Below, one piece after another: positions 20,846 through 32,440 of a stretch of DNA of 64,000 bases. The position numbers and the translations under genes are program-made. The stretch's first letter is position 1. Every line of letters starts with the position of its first letter. Source of the stretch: Paraphysomonas bandaiensis (lineage: Eukaryota; Chrysophyceae); NCBI GenBank assembly GCA_965644295.1, contig CBFFRP010000363.1:1-64000 (forward strand), written 5' to 3'. Under the pieces are notes generated by a model that was not told the origin of the DNA, ran no database searches, and was given only the letters and a program-made list of their open reading frames with translations.

Positions 20846-21547
20846 ATGAACTATCCCATAGTTACCTCCAACAGAATCGAATTAGATTTTAGCGCTCATT
20901 ATACGCTATATTCAAGAAAGTTTAATCAAGTAATGGAAGGGGTTCATGAAGGATCCAGACTGGAGTATTCATGGCCTGTGTATTTCCTGCCATATCTCGC
21001 GTTATGTGGGCAGAGTCACATATCAAACTACTATGGCATCAAATCACTTTACGAAGCAGCTGTGTTTGTTAGAGATAAAACTCTCGGGAATTGTCTTGTT
21101 TCAGTCGCACAAGAATGTCTGAAGCAACTGGAGAATAATGTTGATATCAAAAAGTTGATGGGGTCTGTAGAGGACGCGATGAAGCTGCTCTCTTGTGCAA
21201 CTCTCTTTTCGTATGCTTCCGTCAATACTCCATACTTTTACATGTTCAATCAGCTTAAAGATGTTTGTACGAAGCGTTTAGGAAAAAGATGTGAGCACAC
21301 AGAGAGTTTTTGTAAACTATCGTTGCTGAGCTATCATCAATCTGCCTCCGATCAACATATCAACAGGCTGATTAACATTTCTGGTCTGCATGACGAAGGG
21401 GTAGCGCTTCTGCCTGTGATAAAGGACTGCTATGGGGATATTTACATGATGTTTATCCTCTCGCCAAAAGAAAGTAGACAAATGAGCAAGCCTGGATCAG
21501 GTGTGCACGCTATTGACATGGAAGCGCTCAATGCTGGGAAACGATGA
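20846..21547 (+). CDS. Hypothetical protein, single exon
   Basis: A continuous 233-codon frame from the ATG at 20846 to the TGA at 21545–21547; the frame is open 11 codons further upstream without an ATG. Content includes YSWPVYFLPYLALCGQSH, LMGSVEDAMKLLSCATLFS and a C-terminal segment GVALLPVIKDCYGDIYMMF. There is no signal peptide and no clear membrane helix pair; Cys residues are scattered. I recognise no family. Length, composition and its place in the strand-alternating gene order support a real gene. An upstream exon is possible. Confidence 0.65.
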   Translation: MNYPIVTSNRIELDFSAHYTLYSRKFNQVMEGVHEGSRLEYSWPVYFLPYLALCGQSHISNYYGIKSLYEAAVFVRDKTLGNCLVSVAQECLKQLENNVDIKKLMGSVEDAMKLLSCATLFSYASVNTPYFYMFNQLKDVCTKRLGKRCEHTESFCKLSLLSYHQSASDQHINRLINISGLHDEGVALLPVIKDCYGDIYMMFILSPKESRQMSKPGSGVHAIDMEALNAGKR

Positions 21548-22134
21548 TACTGTTTTATTTTCTTAACACAATGAGAGCAAAGGATGATATATTATTTTGT
21601 TTATGCTGAATTAGGCTCTCTGTGTGGTTTTTTCTTATTAACGAGGTTAGACTGTGTATTATTGGTATAATATTGATGTGATTATTTTATTGCTTGCAAT
21701 GGATAGCCGCAAATGATTTTTTTCGAATACACATAACAATATAATCTGTGTACAATACTTGCAATTTTAGCGTGCCAAAATCATAGAGTGTTGAAGTAAA
21801 TTCACACAATAAAGACTGTAGGGATCGAAGAATGTAGTTCATGTTACATGTCACAGTTCATCAACATAACCGAGACACCAGAAGAGTTTCCTTCAACATA
21901 TTCGTTAGTTATTCAGTCGTAGTTTCATTTAACATTAAATGATAGTTATTATCATTACAAAAGAGTTACGGTAAAAAACAATGTAGTAGATTTAGTACCA
22001 ATCTAGAGCTATTTCAGTACTATTGTCTATTGTACGTTGTACGAAAAATACAACACTAATATGCATGTAGCTAAGCCACACCAGAAGCAATATGTATTAA
22101 TACGCAATATACAATGCATATACATTCGGTAGTA
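21548..22134. other. Convergent intergenic region
   Basis: AT-rich 3' flanks of two tail-to-tail genes. Nothing else seen. Confidence 0.5.
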
Positions 22135-23916
22135 TTAGCGCTTTTTCTGCCACACGCCTCCCTCGTACGAGGCAATCACACGGCCAGCTACTGAGCGCAC
22201 CTTGGAATTAATACGGAAGGAATCTGTGGGACACTTTGTGAAAGCCTCGGCCTGCTCTTGTCCCCCTCTCTTCCAACCTGTACAGAAATTACTAGTATAA
22301 AACATTTAACGATGGAATCTTGCTAGCACTAATATTGCGAAACACCATGAAAAACAATACATGATAAACACTCCACAGCGTAACATGATCCCCACCATCG
22401 ATATCAAAGTGCTCAATAATTCCAGCACCATCGCCCTCGAGCTGTTTTCCAAAGAAGCTTTGCAGCATATGGGAGTCGCGTGCCGCGCTAGTTTGTGAGT
22501 TGTTATAGGCACGTGAAAAGCCTGCAACATATAAAGATATTAACCTAAATAACACACATTGCAAAAGCGAGTAGAGAGTTATTGTTCCATATATAAAATC
22601 GACATGGTCATACTAAATACTGCAGCTATTTCCAAACTCACTGGAATAATTCTGGGTGTTGAAGGACGTCATGTTGAGCACATCATTCGGTAGTATTGAT
22701 GTATCCCATCCAACATGAGAAGAATTCATGAACTGTACACTTTGAAAAGGAGGCGATATGAGTTCTTCCTCTATAGCTGTCTGGTATGCTCCTCCTTCAC
22801 TCATCTGTTCTTTCATGAACGCCTCATATAACTCACCGTTATCGCGCAGCCATGATATGGTGATGAATACGGAATCATCTTCGGTACATTCAGCAAAGCA
22901 GCATCGTGTACATCGCACTTGGTCTGACAAAAATTCACAATGAAACACATCAAGCAATACATAGTGTTTCTTAAGACTGCAGCATGCATCTCACCTAGCA
23001 TAGCTGCAAAGTGTGCTGGAGCTAGAGACTGAATGGACCCCAGCCATTCTTCACTTGACGCCACACTATGCCATGTAACATTTATGACTCCTTTTCCCAT
23101 AGTAAAATCACTCTTGCTTCCCTCCATTCCCCCAGGCGATGGGAGGCGCATTGACAACGACAGCTGGTTCCAGGCCTCTTCCTGTTGAATCAGAATAGCC
23201 TCCGCTTTACCCGGAGAGAACATTTGCAAGTCTGCAAAGACTACAGACGACATATGCGTTGCAAATGACCCATATGTAGGATTCGGGCCAAGGTCCGCGT
23301 AAGCTTCTTGAAGGACAGACTCGTGTAAATTGTCGTCGCTCATATCTTCATAAGCCTCCTACATAGAAATAAAGACGTAACACATTGATAAATCAGCAAT
23401 GTTTACAAACGAGGATATCTATAAGAACATTTTGTATACATCACTTACCCTGAAATCGGTATACGATATGAAAGAGTCGTGGCGTGCTGCATCCCCGAAG
23501 AGAGAATATAGCTTGTGGAAAAAGAATAGATGCTTTAAAAATATAGATAATTCATCCTCACGGAGGGTCATAGAGGAAAAATCCGGTTCTGTAATACATA
23601 TTATACTCCATAATGGGCACAAGTATTACTATTTATCACCATCTCTATTGATACACGCTCTATGAGCCTCACGGAGACAGAATTTACTAGTAGCAAACGG
23701 ACCAATAAACGGTCCCGCACATAATGCAACAGAATATTCAGGATTTGATGAAGAAAGGAATTTATGAACACTTGATAGAGAAACCACATCAGAGTTGTCT
23801 TTGTCGATAGGTTTCCAAAACCCACGTAACATAGCAGGGTTACGGAAGTAAGTCTGAGCTTGTCTTACCATGACTGAATTCAGTCCACCAGAGCTAACAC
23901 TCACTGTAGCTCCCAT
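22135..23916 (-). CDS. N-myristoylation-motif, EF-hand-like protein of unknown function
   Basis: Multi-exon gene from the ATG at 23916 (MGATVSVSSGG, a good N-myristoylation context) to the TAA at 22137–22135. Exon 1 reads FRNPAMLRGFWKPIDKDNSD … FATSKFCLREAHRACINRD. It joins to EPDFSSMTLREDELSIFLKH, then LFFFHKLYSLFGDAARHD and FISYTDFREAYEDM. This layout resembles calflagin-like paired EF-hands, with imperfect Ca-binding loops. Later exons carry a Trp/Cys-containing region (VRCTRCCFAECTEDDSVF). The C-terminal exons include GFSRAYNNSQTSAARDSH, FDIDGGDHVGWKRGG and end GGVWQKKR. The C-terminal half matches no family I know, and a split into two genes cannot be excluded. Confidence 0.7.
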
Positions 23917-24595
23917 AGTTATGATTGTAAGATATATATAGTGTTTCCTGGCAATTATATTTATAGGAGTTAACATACAGTGTCTGTCCTTCATAGAGTC
24001 TGTACACCATGTACATACTACTATATATATACTATACTGCTGTACATGTACACTGCTACTGTACGAACTGTACTACCAAATCCCAGAGTGCTTATTAATA
24101 TGGGAAAATGTGTGACTAATTTCTAAAAATAGGGTCCGAGACGAAATATCCCTAATTTTTCCCTTTTCCATCCAGCTGAATATTCTGTACGGCAATATAC
24201 TGTATGTACACAGACTTTCTAAAAATACCCTTTTTTATGCTGTGTGGAAAAACATGGGGTAGAAGTTACCATTTTTCAGGTAATCTCTTCCCTAGAAATT
24301 AACCTATCACCCACACTTATTTCAAATTGATTCGTTATCAATACCCCCTGAGGTTCTATATGTACAACATGTTGAATTCAACATTGACTTGACTGAACAC
24401 TTCCAGTAGATGTAAAGCCCATCTCATCGTATAGGTGGCTCTCATATAGTTATATGTGTAGATATACTACACAGATCTCTTACTATACAACACTGGAGTG
24501 TAGCTATCACACACAACACCATTGACACCTACTCTCTATTAGATTATACAGAGATCTCATCTGTTAATATATATCTATATAATTAATTGAGGGCT
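23917..24595. promoter_or_regulatory. Divergent intergenic region (EF-hand-like / RAD51C)
   Basis: No long array. At 24005–24080 there is dense alternation of TATATATACTATACTG, TGTACATGTACACT and CTGTACGAACTGTAC, resembling the other divergent regions. No gene seen. Confidence 0.4.
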
Positions 24596-26672
24596 ATGGA
24601 TACACGAGAACTATCAACCCTTCCTCTCGCTCCGGGTGATATTGGTCAGTTATCAGTTATTATAGTTATTTATATCATGTCTGTTGTATGGATCAGATCT
24701 ATTAATACAAGCTGGATTTAAGTTTGTATCAGAGGTCTCGGAGTTACGGCCCCTTGACCTAGCTAGAGGTATTTGTATGTAAAGTGATATCTATTAGTTG
24801 GAGTTAATTGGGATGATTTAGAGTTAAATATTACGGCAGATGCAGCAGGGGGGATTTTGAAGAGCATAAAGTCGTCAACTGAGTATGTTATTATGGTATA
24901 AAGTCTTATTGCTAATCATACAATTCTGACCACAGGCCAGTGGTATCCGGGCAGACTGCTCTAGATCTTATTGTGGTAGACCTTAGTATTATACCCTACC
25001 TATTTAAGTCGATGTCGTATAGAGTAGCAGTCGAGATAGACCTATTATATCATTCTGTCGAGAACTTGATATGGCACTTGGTGGTGGCATCCCCTGCGGG
25101 CAAATCACGGAGCTCTGTGGGGTGCCTGGAATAGGAAAAACACAGCTTGGGTATATACGATATTTATGTGATATACAGTAAACTTATGTTTTGGATTTTC
25201 TACGTGCACGCAGAATTCAATTGGCCCTAGATGTACAGATCCCAGTGCCTTTCAAAGGAAGGGGGGGGCATGCTGTATATATAGGTATGCGATAATAGCA
25301 AATATTTGCAGCTATATTGTTACTGATATTGTTGTTTTGGTCCAGACACAGAGGGAAGTTTCATGGTGGAACGTGTTGCAGCAATGGCAGAAGCTGTAGC
25401 ATCACACTTATCGAAAATTGCATCGGTAGTTTGAATACATCGGATATATCTGTGTAACATGTAACTTAGGTATCCGCGCCAGACTCTGAGAAGGCTATAG
25501 CAGCTTCAGGTGTTACTAGAGATTCTTTACTTGAAGTAGGTCGCAACTTTTTACATCTGCCACACAGTTCTGTGTGCAAGTACCAATATCAGTCGTACTC
25601 CCATGATGTATATACCACTCAAGACCTACCTAAAGATAGTGTGATGTAGGGCATTCACGTTTTCCGTGTTTTGGATCAGACGGAGTTAGTTGCAGTAATA
25701 AACCACCTACATACTTTTCTGGCTGCACACCCGCAGGTAGTATCTGTGCAAAGGATGGCTATGTCGTATTTATATATCTATCAGTGAACTATGTATTATT
25801 AGGTTAAGCTGATCGTCGTAGACAGTATAGCATTCCACTTTCGGCAGGTGTGATTTTGTACTTTTTTGTTGGCATATAAGACGTACGTCCAGGACCTCCA
25901 AGACCTTCCGGCTAGAAACCGAGCTCTCAGTTGTATTGCTCAAACTCTTAACCGGTGTGCGATTGACTATAATTATTTGTCGGTGAGGCCCCGTCAATTT
26001 CTTGACCGTTATATGGTGACACTTGCTGCCGCGTTACCTGTAGGTGGTAGTTATCAATCATGTCACAAGCAAAGTCGAAAGAGGAACGGGCTCTTCTCAT
26101 ATTGTTCCCGCATTAGGTATTTATACACCACTTCATCTCTATTTATTTTTTGTTTCAACATCGATAATGCGGATAGATAAGTTTAGAATAGTAGATGGAT
26201 ATGGACAGTGCTTGTAGGATGACTGACATCCGTTCATTTCTGTGTATCACACAGGCGATCAGTGGTCTCATTGCGTAACGAATCGAATAATGCTGCAGTG
26301 GAAGGTCAGAAGTTCCCTAGAAATATCTATGATATGTAATTTTAGAACTGTTAGTCTGGACAGCGAATGGCATACCTTATTAAGAGCCCGAATCGGTTAG
26401 CCCTGCTTGAGTTACTTTAGTGTTATGCATATCAAGTGATGATATTTGTTCTTGCAGGCCAATGGCAAGTGCTGCGTTTGCTGTAACATCACAAGGCGTT
26501 CGGGACGTTCAAAGCGAGGTACGAAATGGCAGTGGAAGCGAGACTTTCTTTGCTTAATGTATCATATATGTTACAGCAGAGATCTGCCCATCATCAATCC
26601 GTTGACGGCAATGGGCATAATAGTAATTTTCAAGGTGAAGCAGGCCACGTTGATAAAAAGCAAAGAGTATAG
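24596..26672 (+). CDS. RAD51C: RAD51C-type recombinase paralogue
   Basis: RecA-fold ATPase of the RAD51 paralogue group, acting in homologous recombination and strand-exchange support. It is split into about 12 short exons. It begins MDTRELSTLPLAPGD, followed by an AGFKFVSEVSELRPLDLAR helix-hairpin-like segment and TALDL. The ATPase core shows LDMALGGGIPCGQITELCG with Walker A GVPGIGKTQLG, then LALDVQIPVPFKGRGGHAVY and DTEGSFMVERVA. Next are HVFRVLDQTELVAVINHL and Walker B KLIVVDSIAFHFR. It continues INHVTSKVERG … IVPALGDQWSHCVTNRIML, GQRMAYLIKSPN and VTSQGVRDV. The C-terminus ends with a basic KKQRV, a possible nuclear signal. These blocks follow RAD51C order rather than RAD51 or XRCC3. Confidence 0.88.
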
Positions 26673-27260
26673 TTGAATGGTACACCAAGTGTTGTGTAAA
26701 TAGGCAGGTGACCTATGAGTTATTTTAATGTGTGTTTTGAAAACAGTGTCATTATGATTTGGTAGCTGTAGCCGAGAATAACATACTAAAGTGGCGATAT
26801 AACCTCGGTCATTGAATCGTAAACTTTCGTTTCGTTAACGCTTAAATTTATTTGCATCTCTAACCAAATGCGTCAGTAGCACACTTCTAATTGAAGTTGT
26901 TTAAGTTGGAATTTTAAGAACAGGTACCTGCTTAGTAAGTTAGCAGCATTTGCAATGTTTGCTTGTAGTTGACATCCTCATGGTGAACACAGATCTCAGT
27001 AACTTAAAATTGACTACTTTTCTGGGCAATCATTGCAACCGTGTTACATTTGTTAGATGTACATATCTCTGGCAGAGTCAGATCAAGTCAACGAACCGAC
27101 AACACTTGAGAGTATGGAGTGAAAAGATATGTATATATACGTCTTGGCACGAAGAAACATGGAGGTTATGGCGAGAACTTCAAAACTGGATGTAGTCATA
27201 TTGACAAGTTTGTGAACTCTTGAATCATAACGATATAAATATGCCTATTCAGTAGGACTG
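26673..27260. other. Intergenic, 5' flank of the LINE insertion
   Basis: No gene. Short frames here have no recognisable content. Confidence 0.4.
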
Positions 27261-27269
27261 ATTCATAAT

Positions 27270-28949
27270 ATGACACACCCACGTACAAGATGGGCACATT
27301 ATGGAGGAGCGGCGGCAGTCTGGCTCCCCCCGGAGGATGAATGGAAGAACGGTACAACAAAAATACTGCGATTAGAGACACCCTTCAGCGACGTGCCTGG
27401 ACTTGGCCCGTATGCATACGAGCTCATGGGAGCAGCAATGGCGCTTATACTGTCTGCGCGACTCCCATCACACATACCGATAAATACGGACTGTAAGGCC
27501 GTCTGCATACGCACACACGAAGCACTCTCCGCCAGACGTCGGGCACTGGGGCATCGTGCCAAAGGTGTACTGCTCGAAAGCATTGCAGCAAATAACGATT
27601 GCACAAGGACAGTAGCCTGGGTCCGATCACACCCCGAACGACACACCTCTGATGAGTCTGAATGGACATATGAAGACAAAGGAATTTACATTGCCGACGC
27701 AGTAGCAGGAGGGGACTGGCTTGAGGTAGATCGACTACTCGGACGACAAAATTACACTGTCTGTAACATGGAAGTGGACCAAGCCATCGAGAGAATACTC
27801 ACCGAGGGTTTATGGCACTGGCGCCTAACTGGGGAACGACGGCCGTATCGCACTAGCCCCCTGCTCACGGATTTCCAATCCCTCCGTAATCAACGGACGC
27901 TGGAGGCATACACAGCTCTCCGAGACCAACGCTACGGTCACAATCCCGACCGGGCTCCTGGATACTGGAAAGACAGCGGAGCACTACTTCCGCGCAAACT
28001 GGCGCAAGCAGATGGTGGACCATCAAAGGACAAAGTGAGCTCCCACCTGCGCCAAAGAGTACTCAATGCAGCACTGACATGGGACAAATCCTTCAGCATA
28101 GGAAGAAACCGGGCGAAAACCAAACACGGACTCGACATGGCTAAAGCCGTATGCTCTGACTGCGGATTTAGAGTAGACTCACTCAAGCATATGTGTCTAG
28201 ACTGCACAAACGACACCATAACGCAGATAAGGGAGTCTGCATTTCACAGCCACAAAAACGCGCTCCTAGAAGAAATGAGGAATCCGGAATTACCCCAATG
28301 GACCACCACCGTACTCCAGCGACTCTCCAGCAGAGCCTGGAACCCTTCCGTGCCACAGGTGGAGAGATTCTGGACGGGTACCATCACAATGACACAGCTT
28401 GAAATGGTTTTTGGAGATCACATCCATGAATCACTGACATCCCAAGGACTGCGCAGCATCGAATCAGCGATCATCAAATTACTGCTACCGCTGTTCGCGG
28501 CAGCAAAGCTCATGATCCAAGATCGCGGAAGAAGATACGTGACCCTACGGAAAGGCCCCCCAAGGCTACTACCGCGGCCGAGTCCAAAACACAGACAGAA
28601 ACGGAAACGCCCAAGGGTGCTAAGATTACTAGGAATCCACAGACGAACCGAGACTGGAACACCGCCCACCGCACCTCTGAACCCTACCAACCATACACAG
28701 AGGACCATAGCAACGGACCGTATGAAACCAACAGGCCCTAGACAAAGGCGACGACGTCTCCGGCAACTCCACCTATGCCCAACGCCCAAACGGTGCATGG
28801 CGACACCGCCACATTCCACCACACCATCAACCTCTCAGTCCACACATCTAGTGCTCGGTACACTCAGGACCTTAATACAGAACCCGGTACCTCAGAGTCA
28901 GGCGGAACCGTATCCCAAGGGGAGACCCCCGGACAACACGCGCCAGTGA
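27270..28949 (+). pseudogene. LINE ORF2 C-terminal fragment: RNase H domain and CCHC motif
   Basis: A 559-codon open frame. The RNase H fold is recognisable by GGAAAVWLP, YELMGAAMAL, NTDCKAV and WVRSHPERH followed by IYIADAVAGGD, giving three of the four acidic/His positions. The first catalytic Asp would lie just before WAHYGG and is lost at the truncation. A zinc-binding motif CSDCGFRVDSLKHMCLDC (CX2CX8HX4C) follows, typical of LINE C-termini. The tail is Arg/Pro/Thr-rich. The apparent ATG (27270–27272) lies in the target-site duplication and so belongs to host DNA. The frame is intact, suggesting a recent insertion. Confidence 0.88.
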
Positions 28950-29182
28950 GTCCTCAGACACACGAACAGGGCGAACTCACACACAACATCAAGAACGGAA
29001 GTGGTTGCACCTTGGTGCTTGCGGCGACGCACAAGCAGCTTCTGTAGCGTTAAATAGTAGGATAATAGAATTTGTGCTGATTAGTTATGGGTAGAGGTCT
29101 AACTAGTAGACTAGTATTCAACTAGCCGCTATATCGGATCGGGTTTTTAACGCCTATTGCTAAATAAAAAGACATTCAATAT
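27276..29182 (+). mobile_element. 5'-truncated non-LTR retrotransposon (LINE) with RNase H, duplication ATTCATAATATGACA
   Basis: ATTCATAATATGACA occurs at 27261–27275 and 29183–29197, an exact 15-bp target-site duplication. Inside are the 3' half of a LINE ORF (RNase H plus a zinc-binding motif), a short 3' UTR and the structured type-B tail from 29002, without poly(A). Reverse transcriptase and endonuclease are missing through 5' truncation, so the copy cannot move by itself. Confidence 0.93.
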
Positions 29183-29197
29183 ATTCATAATATGACA

Positions 29198-29959
29198 ATT
29201 TCCAACATAAGCGTATCATCGTGCTTTTTCATCAGTACCACTAATCAGCAGGCTATGTTGGGAAAGCAGAACTGAAAACATAGAGGTCACATGTTCAAAA
29301 TCTAAACAACATTTACATCGAAGTAGGAAGTAAATATTGCTTTTTATATATAAACAAAAAAGTTCTGAGTAGAAGTTCCTGTGAATATGGATGTATTGAG
29401 ATATATGATGGGGCATTTCGCAGTGTTCAACTGCGTCTCTGTTTCTTCATCTGTACGCTGTACGTTGTACATGTATATATTACATTTACTTAGATATTAG
29501 ATCTATATGTATGTATCAAGTATTAAATAACTCTTTCTAAAATAGCTGTGTTACACTGTTTCGCGCCAATCTATAGAACGTTTATGCAATAACAAACTCA
29601 TGTACTCCTTATTTCTTGAAAGCAATTATTTATGATGAAAAACGAGAACTTGTAATGAAGTCAAAGTCTTTCGCCACCACGTAATATATGCCTTTCCAGT
29701 TGTGTAGAATCTATGTTACATGCATTTCTTGGCGAATGTGCCGGTGGGCCCTACACTATGGACACACACTATCGGAATTGCAGGAAGTATATGAAGAGCT
29801 ATTCAAGGGCGACAAATAGCAGCTAGCGAATACAGCATGTTTAATTTAAACATAACGCTACAAGCTACAAGCAGTTTCGGAAAAATTCATATTCTGTACT
29901 CAATATACTATCACCCAAAACAGTCCAACCCTAAAATAGTATTCTACGTGGCTATAATG
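29198..29959. other. Convergent intergenic region
   Basis: AT-rich; no gene seen. CATAAGCGTATCATCGTGC at about 29208 is a diverged copy of the repeat at 15040 and 16270. Confidence 0.4.
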
Positions 29960-31831
29960 TTAAGCATTTAGCGGCACAGTCCACCGCTTCACGTCTTCCA
30001 CTAGCATTGCGATTGGCGGATTCTCTATGTACCTCTTTCCCATTATCACTGCTAGTTCCCCATGCCTACCATGACATATAACACACTGAGCAGAAGTCAC
30101 AATTCACACATACTTTAGATTATGCATCCTGGCACGTGCAGCTTCAGTACTATCCGACACATCTTCATTCAGTATATTCTTTGCAAATAATCAAGTTTAG
30201 TTGAAATGTAATGTATCGAACACTTACTCTGCTCGCCTGACGTTTCCTGGTCACCTCCAACATACCCTGTGTAGTACATTGCAGACACAACGTCAAAATC
30301 AGTTCTAGGAGTGAACAAAAGACTACTACGCACGATACACTCCTACTCAATATTATGCAGCACCTGTACTGTAGACACTGTGTTGCGGAGAGACAGTGAA
30401 AGGTTTTCTACCGTCAGGTGTATCCAGGCTAACATAAGAGCTGCTGTACAATCACCTGTGCCAGTGTAATGACCTACGTATATGCTATTGTCAACTCTGA
30501 AAGCTTCCTGGACACATATTTACCTTCCTTTTTATTCACCACCACACGAACAACTTCCACTTCGCTTCCATCGGATGTCTTTCTCGAGCAGTAGCAGTAC
30601 AGTTTCCCTGCAGTAGCATATGCAGTAACAATGCATCATAAGTACTAAGCAGTACTCGATTCATATCAATAGCATTACTGTCGATTCCTACCATTACTCT
30701 CCAGAAATTCTGCAGAAGTAAGGACAACAATCTGTAGCATAATTACGAACACAGGCAATTCAGGGTGACGTATATAATCCCCCTCACCTCCGGTCCCATT
30801 TTTAACATGTGAACCATTGCATCCAATGCATTTGCTTCGTTTGATATAACTACGCCTACAGAATACAGATTATGGTACAGTACAAAGTGTAAAGAATGAG
30901 TTCAGAAATAAATAAATGAAATACCTGTGAGTAGCTCTGCTTCAAATTGATTAGGAGTAATCATGTAAGCCCTGCGTAGTAATAAATAAGCACCATACAG
31001 CAATTTCTAATCCTATATCACACCTTGGAATGACTGATGTTTTATAAATCTCAACAAGACCAGATGGAACATAATACTTTCCATTATCACCCAAAACAGG
31101 ATCGCAAACATATCTGACGGTAATATTTTATTTATCAGCAACACATAACACTGTGCAATACTTCGCATTGGGGTTGTGAATCTTGATGCGATCCAGTAAA
31201 TGTAGCACATTTGTGAGGAATGAATCGGACCCTAGAACAAGACACATCAACCATATCACAGAACTCACATATAATATCTAACCAATATATCCTGTCAAGA
31301 GATAATTGTAATCAATCAAATTATTGGCTTCAAGGCCCTCAGTTAAGGCAAGTAACTCCAACCCATCCAATACTTTTCCCTGTATAATATGCATGTTACA
31401 TAGATGGAATGTCATATATGTTTTGTTGAATATGTGCTACGTTATGTTACGTATATTTGATACGGTATATGTGATATGGTAGACGTGTTATGGTATATAG
31501 TGTGTGCATGTATGGTGCCATACGTATGATAAGTTACGTGTGTCAGGGTACTTGTGTTATGGCATACATGTTATAGTATAAGTGGCATATATGGCAGAGG
31601 GGGTGTGCATGTATGCGTTATGTATGTATGTGTTCTCACCTTTATAGTCGCATATTTCGTATGATTCGAAAACTGAACTGAGTTAATAAAATCCGCATCA
31701 AATCCTAACAATTGAAGAGGGAATATAGCAGCTCTATTGCCGACATATCCACTAACGACATGGCTCTGTACACTGAGCACACGGCAGCTGTTCATATCCA
31801 TGCTATCAACTGATTCTATTTCTTCTTCCAT
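29960..31831 (-). CDS. PDXK: Pyridoxal kinase
   Basis: Phosphorylates pyridoxal, pyridoxine and pyridoxamine with ATP in vitamin B6 salvage; cytosolic ribokinase-fold enzyme. About 12 exons from the ATG at 31831 to the TAA at 29962–29960. Diagnostic blocks in order are [39 protein letters not shown] and HTKYATIK. These are followed by [40 protein letters not shown] and IVVLTSAEF. Near the C-terminus is [18 protein letters not shown], where the Asp of GTGD is the catalytic base. Intron 1 is unusually long here (about 260 bp, 31381–31640) and is filled with degenerate TATGG/GTATA repeats. The gene is head-to-head with the anoctamin across array 2. Confidence 0.94.
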
Positions 31832-32032
31832 TAATCTGAGTAGAGAATGTTTCTTCTATGAGTTATAAAGCAAGAAATGTGTGAATAACTTCTATGATGT
31901 TGCTATGAAGAGGACTGCATTGAGTAGGAGGTGGAGGGGATATGAGTGCATGTACTGCTCCACTGTACTGATCTACGACAGCATGTCCATGTATACATAT
32001 ACGGTCAGGTCAAATACGCATACTTTACTATT

Positions 32033-32225
32033 GTATGTATGTATGTATGTATGTATGTATGTATGTATGTATGTATGTATGTATGTATGTATGTATGTAT
32101 GTATGTATGTATGTATGTATGTATGTATGTATGTATGTATGTATGTATGTATGTATGTATGTATGTATGTATGTATGTATGTATGTATGTATGTATGTAT
32201 GTATGTATGTATGTATGTATGTATA
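32033..32225. repeat. (GTAT)n tetranucleotide array 2, about 193 bp
   Basis: About 48 perfect units between the start codons of PDXK (-) and the anoctamin (+). Long frames through it in both directions are artefacts of the repeat. Confidence 0.98.
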
Positions 32226-32440
32226 TTTTTGTTCAAAGATGCCTCTAATATTGAGACAACAATTATATGTATTCCAGCCGTAGTTGTATTGCAGTAATAT
32301 AGAGGCATTTTGCTTCAATTTATTCCCGAAAACAATGATGCTGACTGCCGATACATGTGTATGTATCTATCTGACATGCACTCATTCAGTATAGTATTTT
32401 ATAGTATCAGTTAAGTTCCGTCTCTCTTACTCTCACAATC

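Noticed and set aside
27299-27679. Minus-strand frames within the LINE fragment
   Set aside because: Antisense shadows of the RNase H frame, without domain content.
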